Below, in pieces: positions 49,507-60,098 of a stretch of DNA of 64,000 nucleotides (position 1 is its first letter; every line of letters starts with the position of its first letter). Source of the DNA: Nitzschia sp. pyKryTriq1 (taxonomy: Eukaryota > Bacillariophyta > Bacillariophyceae > Bacillariales > Bacillariaceae). Below the pieces are notes generated by a model. The model was not told where the DNA came from. It saw nothing but the letters and a program-made list of their open reading frames with translations, and searched no databases. The translations under genes and the position numbers were made by a program. Location: contig OY101124.1 in NCBI GenBank assembly GCA_956465555.1, positions 186,001-250,000 on the forward strand, read 5' to 3'.

Positions 49507-50502
49507 ATGACGACTGCCGTCCTTGATGAGAGTACTATGCTACTAAAATCAGCAACGTGGTCGCAAGACAAAGATGATGTCTACTTCCTCAAGCGACGAT
49601 CGAGTACTACTGCGATCGATCGTTGGTCCAGCACTTCGAAGGAGGATAATTCTCCTACGGGACCGATTGTCGACAGGTGCTCTACTAGCAGATGGAAGTC
49701 TGGAGATGCCAAGAAGAATCAATCAATGTGTGGGAGCAGGAGCTGGCACCACTCCTCGGCCTCTCGGCGGGGTGGCTCGTCATCCCCATCCCTACCACGT
49801 GGTGGTGCTCGGGGAGCAATGTCGCCACCGGGGCCACCGCCTTTTGACGACAGTCCCACTTGCCGATGGAACTCTCCATTCTCACCTCCTGCCATGCCTA
49901 TTCCAAGGCCCATTTCTGAGCGCAAAACGAGAAATATTTCGCACTTGCCATCCTCGCCGAGGCGTAATAAGTCAATCCAAACATGTGCCACAGAACCTTC
50001 ACCCAGGACGACGTCCCAGAAGAATCGGCGTTCTTGTATGGAGGAAACGTCGTCATTCTGCAGCTCGGACTCCGACTCGAGTTTCTCCCTGTCACTGAAG
50101 AAGAATCACGTACCACGAGGAGGCACCGCAAGAACACCCACCACCGATAGCCCCACCGCGTGCTGGTCGAACGACACCAGCAGCGAGGACGATGATGGTG
50201 GTGATGATAATGATGGCGAAGAGACACCAGAAGAGTGGGATGTCAGCAGGCGATCCATCACGCCAAGACCTCGCCAATACCCCAACAACAGCAAAGATTT
50301 GTCGTCTAGCGCCACGACAAGTAAACTTTCTTCTCGTCGCCGCCGACCATCGATGATAAGACCCAGTCCACCTGATTCTTCAGGAGCTTTCTTGACTAAC
50401 AGAAGTAGGAGTTCGAGCTTACAGCGACGAAACAATCCGACTGGTCTTCCGAAAGAGATATTTGTCCTTTGTTCTGCTGCTACTGTTGATAATAATCAAT
50501 AG
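49507..50502 (+). CDS. Ser/Arg/Pro-rich low-complexity protein, unknown
   Basis: 331 residues, single exon, starting at an ATG after CATCAAAAGTAGATATCAAAGAG-type leader sequence. Dominated by Ser, Arg, Pro and Thr with scattered R/S-W motifs (DRWSSTSKE, SRWKSGD, SRSWHHSS, CRWNS), an acidic SSEDDDGGDDNDGEE segment at about 226-241 and basic RRRRPSM near the end. No ordered domain is evident. Periodic aromatic/basic motifs in a disordered chain could be phosphorylation or docking sites (inference). The frame is long and has a consistent amino-acid bias, so I think it is real, but codon statistics could not be computed. Confidence 0.58.
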   Translation: MTTAVLDESTMLLKSATWSQDKDDVYFLKRRSSTTAIDRWSSTSKEDNSPTGPIVDRCSTSRWKSGDAKKNQSMCGSRSWHHSSASRRGGSSSPSLPRGGARGAMSPPGPPPFDDSPTCRWNSPFSPPAMPIPRPISERKTRNISHLPSSPRRNKSIQTCATEPSPRTTSQKNRRSCMEETSSFCSSDSDSSFSLSLKKNHVPRGGTARTPTTDSPTACWSNDTSSEDDDGGDDNDGEETPEEWDVSRRSITPRPRQYPNNSKDLSSSATTSKLSSRRRRPSMIRPSPPDSSGAFLTNRSRSSSLQRRNNPTGLPKEIFVLCSAATVDNNQ

Positions 50503-50579
50503 ACATAACCACCAAACTCGCTTGCATCAATTAATTTAATAGCAGTCGTCACATACACGCATTCCTCCTTTCCGCTTGA

Positions 50580-52199
50580 TCATTTTGTACCAGCTAGTAG
50601 TTCTTGTCGTTCCTGTTGACGTTCTGCTGCTGCTGCTGCTGCTGCTGCTTCGGCATAGGGATACAGACTCGCATGCCAAATATCAAACGACCATAAGGAA
50701 TCCAACACTCCTGTGATGGGATCTTGATGGGCACTCATGAATTTCAATGGTTGTCCATCTGTAGCCTGAGAAAGTCCTACCTTGCCAATCGGTCGTCCCA
50801 TATCCACGGCCAATCCACCCTCTCCAAAATCCAACAAGTGTTGATAAAATTCAAACGTATAATCCGTCGTGGACGACGACGAAGAATCATCATCATGACA
50901 ATCAAAGCAAAGAGTGGTATCCTTCTTGGCCGCCAAGGCGTTAAAGGCGCGTTTCCGAGCTTTCATCCGAGCAGAAGTAGAAAAGGAAGTGGTATCATCT
51001 AGTGTGGTCATTTCCAGGGCCTTTTGGGCAAGCGGAAGGAGACATGCCGAATCCGTCGAGGGTAATTCTTCCACTTCGTCTTCTAAATCCGTATACATGG
51101 TATCTGTACTTGTATTTGTTGCATTCGCTGTTTTTCGTCTTGTTTGCAAGACGGTATGTGCTGTAGCGACGAGGGGTGTCAAAAAACGTGGAGATTTGCC
51201 ATCCAATCGAGCTTCCAATTGGGGTGCCAAGGTCGATACAAATTTAATAAAAGACGTGACGATCCATCGAGCCGGTAATTTGCCCGCGGGTCGATCAAAT
51301 ATTTGTCCCGTTACCATTTCACACATGGGCAATGAAGAAGATGATGAAGATGATGGCGTTCGAAAACGACCGCGGACAATGGCTTGGAATTTGCGTTTTT
51401 TGCCATGAAAAAATGACTTCTTGTGGCTTGATGACAACGAAGTAGACGACCGCTGTTGCTCGTCCTCGTCCTGTTCTTCTTCTTCTTCTTTTTCTTCATC
51501 ATTTCGAGATGCTACTGAAGACGCCGATGCTGATTTGGCTTGTTTGATACGCATCAAGAGAGATCCGACAAAATACGTCGATTCAAAATCAATCACCAGC
51601 GCTTCTCCGGGAGCTTCCTGTCCATTATTGATGGGCAAGATACATCCTTGACAAAATCCTGCAAAATGTTGATACTCCACTGAGCTAGACTTTCGAATAC
51701 CTCGAATTTTGGTCGATGTGTGTGGCGTCGGACGAATCATGAGTGGCGCTTGGGGCCATGTGGAAGGTGGGCTGGGCAATACCTTGTACGTATCACTGCA
51801 AGGAAACGCGTGTTTGGAATGCAGTGGGGATATTGGTATTGCCGGCTGTTCAGCCTTTTCACTTTCAAGGCGGCATTTCAGTTTGGCATCTTCCTCCGAC
51901 AATAGTTTGATTTCGACATTTCCATCTTTTTCTTCTTGGAGCATCTGGAGAAGATTCTCTTCGACTTGAGAGATTCGACGAACCACTTCGGGGTCATTCT
52001 CCATATTGTCATCTTCGCCATCACCATCACCACCATCATCATTGATATTCGAACTGGCGAAATAGTAGGCTTTGCGGAGTCCGCGGAGACATTCACGAGG
52101 ATCCAACGCAGCATCATCCTGCATGTCACCGCCACCACCACCACCACCAGCAGCAGCAGCAGCATTCTGATTCTTCTTCTTCTTCATTTTCATCTTCAT
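50580..52199 (-). CDS. DUF1769-domain protein
   Basis: I choose Met at 52199 (start MKMKMKKKKNQ), giving 539 residues. The same frame extends to a Met at 52334, but the extra 45 residues look like translated 5' UTR. After Ala/Gly runs and a charged helix, the conserved region has STYFVGSLLMRIKQAK, then KFQAIVRGRFRT, MCEMVTGQIFDRPAGKLPA, then TLAPQLEARLDGKSPRFLTPL, and near the C-terminus FGEGGLAVDMGRPIGKVGLS. This is the pattern of DUF1769 proteins in fungi, plants and protists. Their function is not established to my knowledge. Insertions of Ser, Glu and Thr interrupt the domain, and an Ala-rich, Gln/Arg tail ends it. No targeting signal. Confidence 0.82.
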   Translation of the reverse strand: MKMKMKKKKNQNAAAAAGGGGGGGDMQDDAALDPRECLRGLRKAYYFASSNINDDGGDGDGEDDNMENDPEVVRRISQVEENLLQMLQEEKDGNVEIKLLSEEDAKLKCRLESEKAEQPAIPISPLHSKHAFPCSDTYKVLPSPPSTWPQAPLMIRPTPHTSTKIRGIRKSSSVEYQHFAGFCQGCILPINNGQEAPGEALVIDFESTYFVGSLLMRIKQAKSASASSVASRNDEEKEEEEEQDEDEQQRSSTSLSSSHKKSFFHGKKRKFQAIVRGRFRTPSSSSSSSLPMCEMVTGQIFDRPAGKLPARWIVTSFIKFVSTLAPQLEARLDGKSPRFLTPLVATAHTVLQTRRKTANATNTSTDTMYTDLEDEVEELPSTDSACLLPLAQKALEMTTLDDTTSFSTSARMKARKRAFNALAAKKDTTLCFDCHDDDSSSSSTTDYTFEFYQHLLDFGEGGLAVDMGRPIGKVGLSQATDGQPLKFMSAHQDPITGVLDSLWSFDIWHASLYPYAEAAAAAAAAERQQERQELLAGTK

Positions 52200-53125
52200 C
52201 GAACCTGAAACAACTACTAATACTACTGCTAGGGGGTCGTCTCTACTACGAAGTATGAGTAGAGAGTTGTTAGCAGTAACAAAACTCCCAATAGATGATA
52301 GATGATACCGGTAGATGGGCGAAGGAAGTGTCAAAAGAGAGCAAAGAGCAATAGGAGAAAGAGGAAAGATATGGTAGAGGGAAAGGAGAAGGAATGGATA
52401 ATGTGGGGGAGGAGAAAAGATTCTTTTCTACCACTCCTTATTACTAGCTACCTTCGATCAGGTACGTACTCTGGACAGAGGTATCAATATTACCAGTAGA
52501 GTCTGTAAGCGTACGCCAACAATTCTCAGTTTTGATTTGGCTCTTTTAAAACATGGTTGTTTTGGTAAAGTAAACAATCTCGGAAAGCATGACTACGACG
52601 ACTCCAACTCGTACTCTACTATTAGTCTACCCACCAAACACAAAAACACAAACAACAACAAGCGCAGCCACATACCAAGACCAAGAAGACGCGATATTAG
52701 AGAAACCAAAAGGATCCACCGACCAAGGAATATGGCTGTCATGCATAGGTTGGGATGATCAGGTTGGAGGAGGAGGACGGCTCCTCGTCCCCCCCCCCCC
52801 GTATTGGACGAGTAATTGTAGTGGTGCGTGGTAGCAAGAATACTACTACTAGAGTAGTACTTGTAGAATTGCTCTAGTAGTTGACTAGTTCTTTGGCCAT
52901 GCTGTGGCTCCTGATCATAAGGATGCTGGGGCTTGTTTGGTGTTTCAACAATTTCATGCTCAACGGTACAGTCAGAAATAGAATGGTGGTGGTGTCTAAT
53001 TATTATTGGTACAGCAGCGTCGTGTGTTCAATCAAAAATAAAGGAGAAAGGAAAGAAGAATTCATGCACCCGTTCATTCATTCATTCATTCTTTCTTCCG
53101 CCCAGCATCCATGCTGGTTCTCCTA
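52200..53125. other. Intergenic region, no gene seen
   Basis: Contains a TACCGGTA octamer (52306), a C12 homopolymer (about 52789-52800) and TTCATTCA tetranucleotides near 53075. Short frames only. Confidence 0.5.
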
Positions 53126-53653
53126 CTATGCTGATCTAGCACTAGCGGGATTGTGCTGAGCTGCGGGCGGCATGCCCCCATGAGCACAAACTTGCTTGTT
53201 TCCGGCAAGTTGCAAGCCTGCAATGGAAATGTCTTCAATCGCGGCGCGGCAGCCTTCCAATGAAAATTCTTTAATCGATGGATGAGCATAAAGAGCAATC
53301 TCCATTGCTTGAAAGTCATCTTCAATGCCTTGAAGGACAATATTCTTGACAATCAATACCTTGAGTCCCGTGCAGTCACAGAGGATCTCGGCAAGGTCGC
53401 CGACCAGGAGCAAGCCTTGTTCGAGACGGATTTCTTGGAGGCAAGGAATGCTTCCGAGAGCCTGAAGAAGCTCACTGCGAGCATCATTTCGTACACATCC
53501 CAGGAAATCATCTACCATTTCGACCGTCAGAATGGACGAGTTCTTCTTGACGGCACTGATGATTTGATGGATGTTGTCAATGGCATCGTCATCTTCGCAA
53601 GTGAAACGGAGCTTAGTGATGGCGTTGTCTTGGATTTCTTCCACAAGCTTCAT
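53126..53653 (-). CDS. LRR-like protein, short
   Basis: I take the Met at 53653 (MKLVEEIQD) as the start, giving 175 residues. The frame extends 82 codons upstream to 53899, but that part reads like leader sequence (His/Ser/Asn-rich with no constraint). The body has repeating hydrophobic spacing typical of leucine-rich repeats: AITKLRFTCEDDDAI, SSILTVEMVDDFLG, IPCLQEIRLEQGLLLVG, TGLKVLIVKNIVLQG and HPSIKEFSLEGC. The C-terminus (GNKQVCAHGGMPPAAQ) leaves the repeat pattern abruptly, so the gene may be truncated or have an unrecognised downstream exon. Diatoms carry many such small LRR proteins; function unknown. Confidence 0.62.
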   Translation of the reverse strand: MKLVEEIQDNAITKLRFTCEDDDAIDNIHQIISAVKKNSSILTVEMVDDFLGCVRNDARSELLQALGSIPCLQEIRLEQGLLLVGDLAEILCDCTGLKVLIVKNIVLQGIEDDFQAMEIALYAHPSIKEFSLEGCRAAIEDISIAGLQLAGNKQVCAHGGMPPAAQHNPASARSA

Positions 53654-55003
53654 GATTATTGATGATGTTGTTTTGTTTGATTGATTGATATCGAATGAAT
53701 GAGAAAAGAAGATGGTGATGGGGTGTTGTCGGTTGCTTTTTGTCAAAAGAGCAGCAGGCAAAATTGTGAGACCAGGAGATGATGATCGAGCGAATTGAAT
53801 GTTGTTGTTGCTTGTTGCGATCCGGTATGTACTACTACCGATTTCGCCTATTTGAGGAAGCACGCTGCTTCGATGATGAGGATGATGAGGATTCATCAAA
53901 TAAAGAATAAAAGATCTTGACAGGAGGCCCTAAAAAATACGGGTTCGGTTCGGATCGGGCTTCTCGAAGATATTTTTTCCTCGCTCAAGGCATATTATTT
54001 GAGGACACTCAGGTCATTATCACATAAGTACAACCACAATAGGGGAATGACTTTTTTGGTCAAAACGCGAAGACTGACAAAAGGAAGAATGACGAATGAT
54101 GATGGGAAGTAAGGACAGACGACATAGCCAGTCCTATGAATCGAATAATTTAACGGTCGTCTTCAAAGCAGGCCGGCGCGCGTCCGACGGAATAAGAACT
54201 CTCCTGCATCCTCGCATCGAGATGCAATGGCGATGATGTCACGCGCCCCAAGCTTGCTTCATCATCAGTCGCATGGCGTCGTCTCGCGATTTTTACTGCG
54301 GTTTTGAAGCAAAAGGTCACACCTCTTTTCCTCCTTGAGGAAGAATTCCTACATGTACTACTCTACTTTCTTACAGTCTATTTACCCCTCCTCTCTTAGA
54401 AGAAGGTAGCCCAGTAGAAGGATATATTATCATCTGCCAATGTAAGTGTGTGTTGTTGCTGTTGGTGGCGGCGAAACTGATTGATTGATTCATTGATTGA
54501 TTGGTTGATTTCGCTGCTACATCGAGCGAACTACTGCGCAGATGATGATGATTCGAACTTGTTTGCGAATACGTAATGTGCAGTACAGTTACATATGCAT
54601 ATTAGTGGAGAGAATTCATCCATTCTTCATAGAGCCTCTCTACTAGCACGCCCGCTTATTATTCTCAAGAAGAAAAGCAGCACTGACGGCGTGTCATACA
54701 TGACTGAATGAATGCAAATAGCGGAGCTTGCTGCTCTTTTTCTGAAAGAAAAGGTTAGAGATGGTGTGGAAGAATGAATGCATCCATCTATCCATCAAGC
54801 AATCAAGAATCCATCGTCCTCCATGATCTCGTTGCGCTGCGCTGCGCTGCGTTCATTTTTTATGCTCACATCATCCAGTACGTTGTTCTTTTGGTGGAAC
54901 CATATACAGTATTGCACTGCTCATACGGCAACGGCAACAAACAGAAAACAAACTACAGTACATCCTGTATTACTTACAGTAGAAGAACACAAAGATAAAT
55001 ATA
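53654..55003. other. Gene-poor region, no gene seen
   Basis: About 1.35 kb between divergent genes, with GATT tetranucleotides near 54480-54510 and GCGCTGCGCTGCGCTGCG near 54836-54851. No similarity recognised. Confidence 0.5.
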
Positions 55004-57154
55004 ATGTGGGGCACCTTGCGACAGGATTTTACAGAATTTGTTTCGGTACGTACAACACAAGTTTAAAAAAAAGGCAAAGTACGAGCATTTTCTGTCTCTA
55101 ATACTATACTATACCTACTGTACTCTACCACCTACCGGTACTCTCTTTTCTTTCTTTCTGTCATGCTTGATCATTGACTATAGACCGTCACGACGGAAGC
55201 TACCGATACATTGACGGCATTGGATGTCAAGCTGGATGGAAATGGTGACTCTTCCTCCGGTGCTGCTGCTGGTGAGCAGAAAAGAATCAATATAGACTTG
55301 GATACGGGCATGCTCTTGCCAGATGATGATGATGATGATGAGGAGGAGGAGGAGGAAGAAGAACAAGCACAAGAACCCACCCCACCTCCCCCCTTGACTG
55401 ACCCCAACGATATCCGAGAGTATCTCTATCGAATCGATGCTGTGTTTTTGGACGAGGATTTTAACAATAATACAGAAGATTTGGATTTAGATTTGGATGC
55501 CAAGACGGAAGAAATTGCTGCTTTGTTGCAAACCCAACCTGGATTGGAAGCCGCCTTTTCGCGATTGACTGATCAAGTCGACTATAAAACCTTTTGGAAG
55601 CGATACTTTGATCGATTGGGTGGTACTACTAGTACTGGTGTTGACAATGAAAACGGCGATCAAGAACAAGAGCGATTAAAGGCGACCTATCATTACTTTT
55701 ATCATCAAGAATACGAGAAAGAGCAACGAAAAGAGCAGCAGCAGCAGCGACTGCAACAAGAAGCCGCGAATAGACCCAAGGGCCCTGGAGCACTTCAAAG
55801 TATGACCAAGTTTCTCGGGGGTGCCGTCAAACGAATGATTGATGATGGTGACGACGACGACGACGATGAAGACCAAGAAGAAGGTGAAGCAGAAGAATCG
55901 AATCCCTTTTTCAATACAGCACAGCAATCAGGAGCCAATGCCATGAACTTTTTCAAAGGAGGTCGACCACCATTTGTTTTGAATACGGCTGTCAGCGAAG
56001 ATGATGATGATGATGACGAGGAGCAAGACGAAGAAGAGGATGAAGTCGAATTGGGCTGGGACGACGACGATGACGATGATGATGCACAAGAGGACAAGGA
56101 CGCAGGGGGCAATGGAGAAGAAGGGGAGGAAGAGGAAGATGACAAGGTCGGGCAAATTGAATTCAAAGATGCCGAGAAAGAACGCTTGCAAGAAGAGTTG
56201 GTGAATGCCATAAGCGAAAGGGATATTCTTCACGCGACAGTGGAAATGCAAACGGCAGAAATCAAAAAGCTCAAGGAGGGAGTGGCCTCCGCCGATGAAA
56301 CCGAACAAGTAAATGCCCTCAAGATGCAACTGTTTGAAAAGGATTCCGAATTGGCTGCATTGCGTGCACGCCTCGAAGACGACCGAGATGACTCGGATCG
56401 AGACAAGGAGGAAGGAACGTCGTCGCCCGATGCCAGCGCTGCCACGGCCGCCGAATTGGAATCCTTGCGGGCCGAACTAGCCAAGCGCGATGCGGAAATC
56501 GCTCAAGTCCAGCAAGAGCTACAGGGACAACTTGGCGCTGCCACGGCGGAGGTCGAATCTCAAAAGGCCGAAATTTCCCAAGTGAACATCGAGAAGACCG
56601 ATCTCCAAGCGCAGATTGAAGCCATGAACCAAGCCATGGAACAATTGAAAGCCGAAAATGAGGCATTGCGAAAAGCACAGCAAGACTTGGGTAGACAATC
56701 CGATGCCCAGTTGACTTTGGCACTTCAGCAATTCACTAGCGCAGAAGTGGAGCGTTTGACAGTACAAAATACTTCACTCCAAAGCGAGCTGGAAGCTTCC
56801 CAGTCCCAGTTCTCCTCATTGGATACGGCGCTCTCGGAAGCCCAGTCGGCGTTGCGGGCGAAGGAGAAAGAGCTTGTCAAGTCGGCCACCGCCTTGCAGA
56901 CTGTCCAAAATGAGCTGGAAACCACCAAGATAGAATTATCCAAGGCGGCCGCAGCCGCAGCAGCAGTTCCGGCCGCTCGACCATCGTCCCCGGGTTCTAC
57001 ATCAACCGGAGTCAAAGTTTCCAGTCCTGGTCCTGCTGTCGAAGAAACGGAACCAGAGGCCGAACCACCGATAGTCGCGAAATTAGAAGTTGCCGCTGAT
57101 GGTGACGACGGTAATGGCGGTGGTGATGACGACTCGGATTGGGGTGACTGGTAG
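55004..57154 (+). CDS. BSD-domain acidic coiled-coil protein, 2 exons
   Basis: Exon 1 is only 14 codons (55004-55045, MWGTLRQDFTEFVS), donor GTACGTAC. The intron is 138 bp, acceptor GACTATAG, and exon 2 is 55184-57154, phase 0, giving 670 residues. The join MWGTLRQDFTEFVS-TVTTEATDTL matches the N-terminus common to BSD-domain proteins, which is why I place the start here. A poly-Asp/Glu tract (about 61-74) precedes the BSD domain, about 118-156 (EEIAALLQTQPGLEAAFSRL, then VDYKTFWKRYF with the diagnostic F-W). More acidic tracts follow, then a long coiled coil (about 345-620, with periodic LQxELxxxxAEI). The extreme C-terminus, DDDSDWGDW, is an acidic Trp motif. BSD proteins occur in transcription/repair factors and synapse-associated relatives; the role in algae is unknown. 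Confidence 0.9.
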
Positions 57155-57441
57155 TTTGTTGCTGACTGACTGTATATCCGTAGTCTACTAGAGTAGTCGT
57201 AGCCGTGTTGGCTGAGCCAGTTTTTTCTGGTACCAGCCGAGTTCCGTATACTATTTCATGCATAATTTGAATACTAACGAATGTACATATGACAACACTA
57301 ATCCGGTACTCCTTCCACGACAGTAGCAAGACGAGTCTAACGTTCTACTATTGTTGTACTCTGTGTACCTCGCCCTCTATGTTACTCTATTTCCTTCTTG
57401 TCTTGCTGTCTTGTACTGTATCAGTATTATTATTATTATTA

Positions 57442-58881
57442 TTATTTGTCAGAACAAGCATTCTGGAGCTGTCGGAGTGCCGCCGGCCACCAGTCCGGTC
57501 CTTGCGTATCGGCCGGAAAGACCAATACCGATTCCCCGTCTTGTTCGTCCAATTGAAAGCCTGCCACCAGCATGATATCCATGGCTCCCGTCACATCGAC
57601 GAGCGCAGCTTTGATTTTAGGATTCGACAATCGGACCTTTCGAAATTTGGCAGCATCTTCGTTCGGTGTTTGTCCCTTGGTTATGGCATTGAGTACTAAC
57701 TTTTGAATAATTCCACAAGTCGATTGGACTGTAGAAGCGTCACTGGCGGTCGAGAGAAGAGTGGCCAAGGCTTCCTCAAATTCTGCTGGGGGCGGGTTAT
57801 TGTTGTTGTTGATGTCGTCGTCGTCTTCATCTAGGAGTGCTTCGGGTTGTCGTGGAGGCGCGACCGAGGGTAACTGATTTCCCGCCGCTGCTGGATCACC
57901 ACTGGAAAGACTCCCATGTTGAACCGCTGTAGTCGCTGTCCGAGCTTGCCCCGCTGTAGCCCTTGCCGGTTCATACGGATTGTATCCCAATTGTTGTGCG
58001 AGTTGAGCTTCGTCCTTCTTGGCAGCCTCGGCTGCTCGTCTCGCTTCTTCAGATCGTGGACCCTGCTGGTCGGAATTATTCGCTTCTATTTGTTGCTTTT
58101 GTTTCTCTCGTGCCAGTGTCGTTTTGGTCACAAGTTTCATCGGTTTCGATTTGGCCTTGTGAGCTTTTTCTCTAGCTTCGGCGGCCGCAATGACAGCTTG
58201 TCGTCGGTGATCTGCTTCCGCCGATTTTGTCGTATTACTCTTGGCGGCGCCGGCGGCAGCAGTAGCAACTGCGGCGTTCTTTTCAGTTTGAGTAGTCGTG
58301 ATGCGTCGAACTTCTAATTCTATCATGATGAGCGAGTGGAAACAAGGATGCGAACAGAAGCAACAGCAGCATGAGACGCGAGACACTCGTCCTATCCTGC
58401 TTCATTGTTTATGTACTACGTACCTAGTGGACGTTGTTCACTTTTGGCCAGCTCCAGAAACATGTCGTACCTATTAAAGTATGCAAATGGAATGGAAGAA
58501 ATGAATACAGTGAGTGAGTGAGTGAGTGGGAAACAAAGGAAAAGGGCCTTTCGAATGCCAGGCAGACAGTGCATTGTTCTTCATTGACAGACAAAACATG
58601 CCCATATTACTGTACGATATCTTTCACATACTCGTATGTATATGTTACGTACATCATTTCTTCTTGTCCATTGGAACCCGCAAAGCACAAGATATCTCCC
58701 CGTTTCATTCCCGCCGCTTCGGCTTGTGATCCTTCCACTACTTGATTGACAATGGCAGTTCCTTCACTGTTGGGTCGGCGTTCGACCTACAAAAGAATAA
58801 GAGCAGCAGAAAGAAAGAAACAGAGAAGATTAGAAGACTCTACTAGACTCTAGTAGAGACCAGACCAGACCAGACCTGCAT
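57442..58881 (-). CDS. PDZ-PUB domain protein, 4 exons found, 5' end uncertain
   Basis: Exons: 58881-58876 (or longer), 58786-58653, 58470-58424, 58319-57442. Introns of 89, 182 and 104 bp all have GT-AG ends and phases that restore one frame. The PDZ domain reads VERRPNSEGTAIVNQVVEG, then QAEAAGMKRGDILCFAG, then across two junctions MMYDMFLELAKSEQRPLELE. A basic coiled coil (REKAHKAKSK, then EARRAAEAAKKDEAQ), the GYNPYEP motif and a C-terminal PUB/PUG domain follow (IIQKLVLNAITKGQTPNEDAAKFRKVRLSNPKIKA split by normal spacing, then GFQLDEQDGESVLVFP). PUB domains bind the C-terminus of p97/Cdc48, linking to ubiquitin-dependent processing (family knowledge). The sequence before MQ fits a PDZ start (TLGMQ), but an in-frame TGA near 58929 blocks extension, and gap 3 begins at 58989, so the N-terminus is unresolved. 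Confidence 0.82.
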
Positions 58882-58988
58882 GCCCAATGTTGATTGGATT
58901 TGATGAACCAAGATGTGATGGGATGCCAAGAGGAGTCAGTCGTGCTACACTGACGGTACTGGACCACAAAGCAAGCAAGCCAAGCCGA

Positions 58989-59188
58989 NNNNNNNNNNNN
59001 NNNNNNNNNNNNNNNNNNNNNNNNNNNNNNNNNNNNNNNNNNNNNNNNNNNNNNNNNNNNNNNNNNNNNNNNNNNNNNNNNNNNNNNNNNNNNNNNNNNN
59101 NNNNNNNNNNNNNNNNNNNNNNNNNNNNNNNNNNNNNNNNNNNNNNNNNNNNNNNNNNNNNNNNNNNNNNNNNNNNNNNNNNNNNNNN
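58989..59188. other. Assembly gap (200 N), gap 3
   Basis: The right flank starts inside a mitochondrial-carrier reading frame whose N-terminal two thirds are absent on the left, so unlike gap 2 real sequence is missing here, or the contigs are misjoined. Confidence 0.95.
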
Positions 59189-59566
59189 GGAGGCCTTGCA
59201 TCCTTCCTGACGTCTCCCCTAGATATGGCAAAGCTCCGCTTACAGGTTGACCGTGGTCGAAACCAAGCATCCACTGTATCCACTGTGACCCGGTACCGAG
59301 GAATCATAGATTGTCTGCAGCAAGCCTATGCTTACGGAGGAATCCGAAATGGTCTATTTAGAGGCGCCGGTGCCCGCGTATTACATTTTGTCCCTGCAAC
59401 AAGTAAGTGGTTGGTGTGTGACCATGGGGAACTCATTGGTGCTCTTGTTCGAATCCGCATGTCTCACTCGTGGGTTTCTGTGGCAATTTCGGTGGCCCCA
59501 GCGGTGACGATGACATGTTATGAAAGTATGAGGCAGTTTTTCCTGACACGGCTGTTCGAAATATGA
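59189..59566 (+). CDS. Mitochondrial carrier family protein, C-terminal part only, 2 exons
   Basis: Exon from the gap edge (59189) to 59402, intron 59403-59501 (99 bp, donor AA|GTAAGTGG, acceptor GGCCCCAG), then a last exon 59502-59566; phase 1 restores RVLHFVPAT-TVTMTCYESM. The first readable residues, GGLASFLTSPLDMAKLRLQV, are the carrier signature P-x-D-x-x-K-x-R at the end of an odd-numbered helix. RYRGIIDCLQQAYAYGGIRNGLFRGAGARV is the matrix helix and [FY]xG region of the third repeat. The final helix is YESMRQFFLTRLFEI. This is therefore the third repeat of the three. Substrate cannot be predicted, since the contact residues of repeats one and two are in the gap. Confidence 0.88.
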   Translation, partial: GGLASFLTSPLDMAKLRLQVDRGRNQASTVSTVTRYRGIIDCLQQAYAYGGIRNGLFRGAGARVLHFVPATSKWLVCDHGELIGALVRIRMSHSWVSVAISVAPAVTMTCYESMRQFFLTRLFEI

Positions 59567-60098
59567 CGATTTGCTGCCCTGTACAGTAGCGACGCATAGT
59601 TGGGGTCGAAGCAAAGAAACCAAACCAGCTCGGTCGTAACACCCGTACGAATTCTCCACCCGATATGGACATGTCAGTGTCCCTCAAACCATTGGGGTAG
59701 TACTGTATGGTTATAACCATTAGTATAGTAGACCTCTCTACAAGAAGAAACGGTATGGTGGTATACAGTAATCTATCACCCGGTGCTAGCTGGCTGGTCC
59801 AGCACCTTCAAATTTTTTTTGCGCGCCCGATGACGTCAGTGCCGCGGGAGTCAGTAGTCAGTAGTTAGTCAGTCTACTACAGTCAGAGCAGTACAAGTAC
59901 TCCATACGTGTACTACTCGTACGGTACCGGTACCACAGTAGATGATGATGAGGAGTACCGGTAGTCGTCGTCGTCGTCGTCGTCTTCGATTTCGCGGCGC
60001 AGGCTATCGGCACCCAGACAAGCAATAGCCAGCCACCAGCCCATGGCAATGCAGCCAGATGCTTTCAGTTTTCACCTTTGCACCTTTGTGTCAAAACC
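59567..60098. other. Intergenic region, no gene seen
   Basis: Two TACCGGTA octamers (59925 and 59956), a run of TTTTTTTT (about 59812-59820) and GTCGTC trinucleotides. Likely the promoter of the NDK-like gene. Confidence 0.5.

Noticed and set aside
52142-52334. N-terminal 45-residue extension of the DUF1769 protein
   Set aside because: The hydrophobic extension is not a convincing signal peptide and the internal Met at 52199 starts the charged region normal for cytosolic members; kept as an alternative only.
54774-55101. Frames near 54774-55101 on the plus strand
   Set aside because: They overlap the short first exon of the BSD gene in other frames; the exon at 55004 with its GTACGT donor explains this region better.
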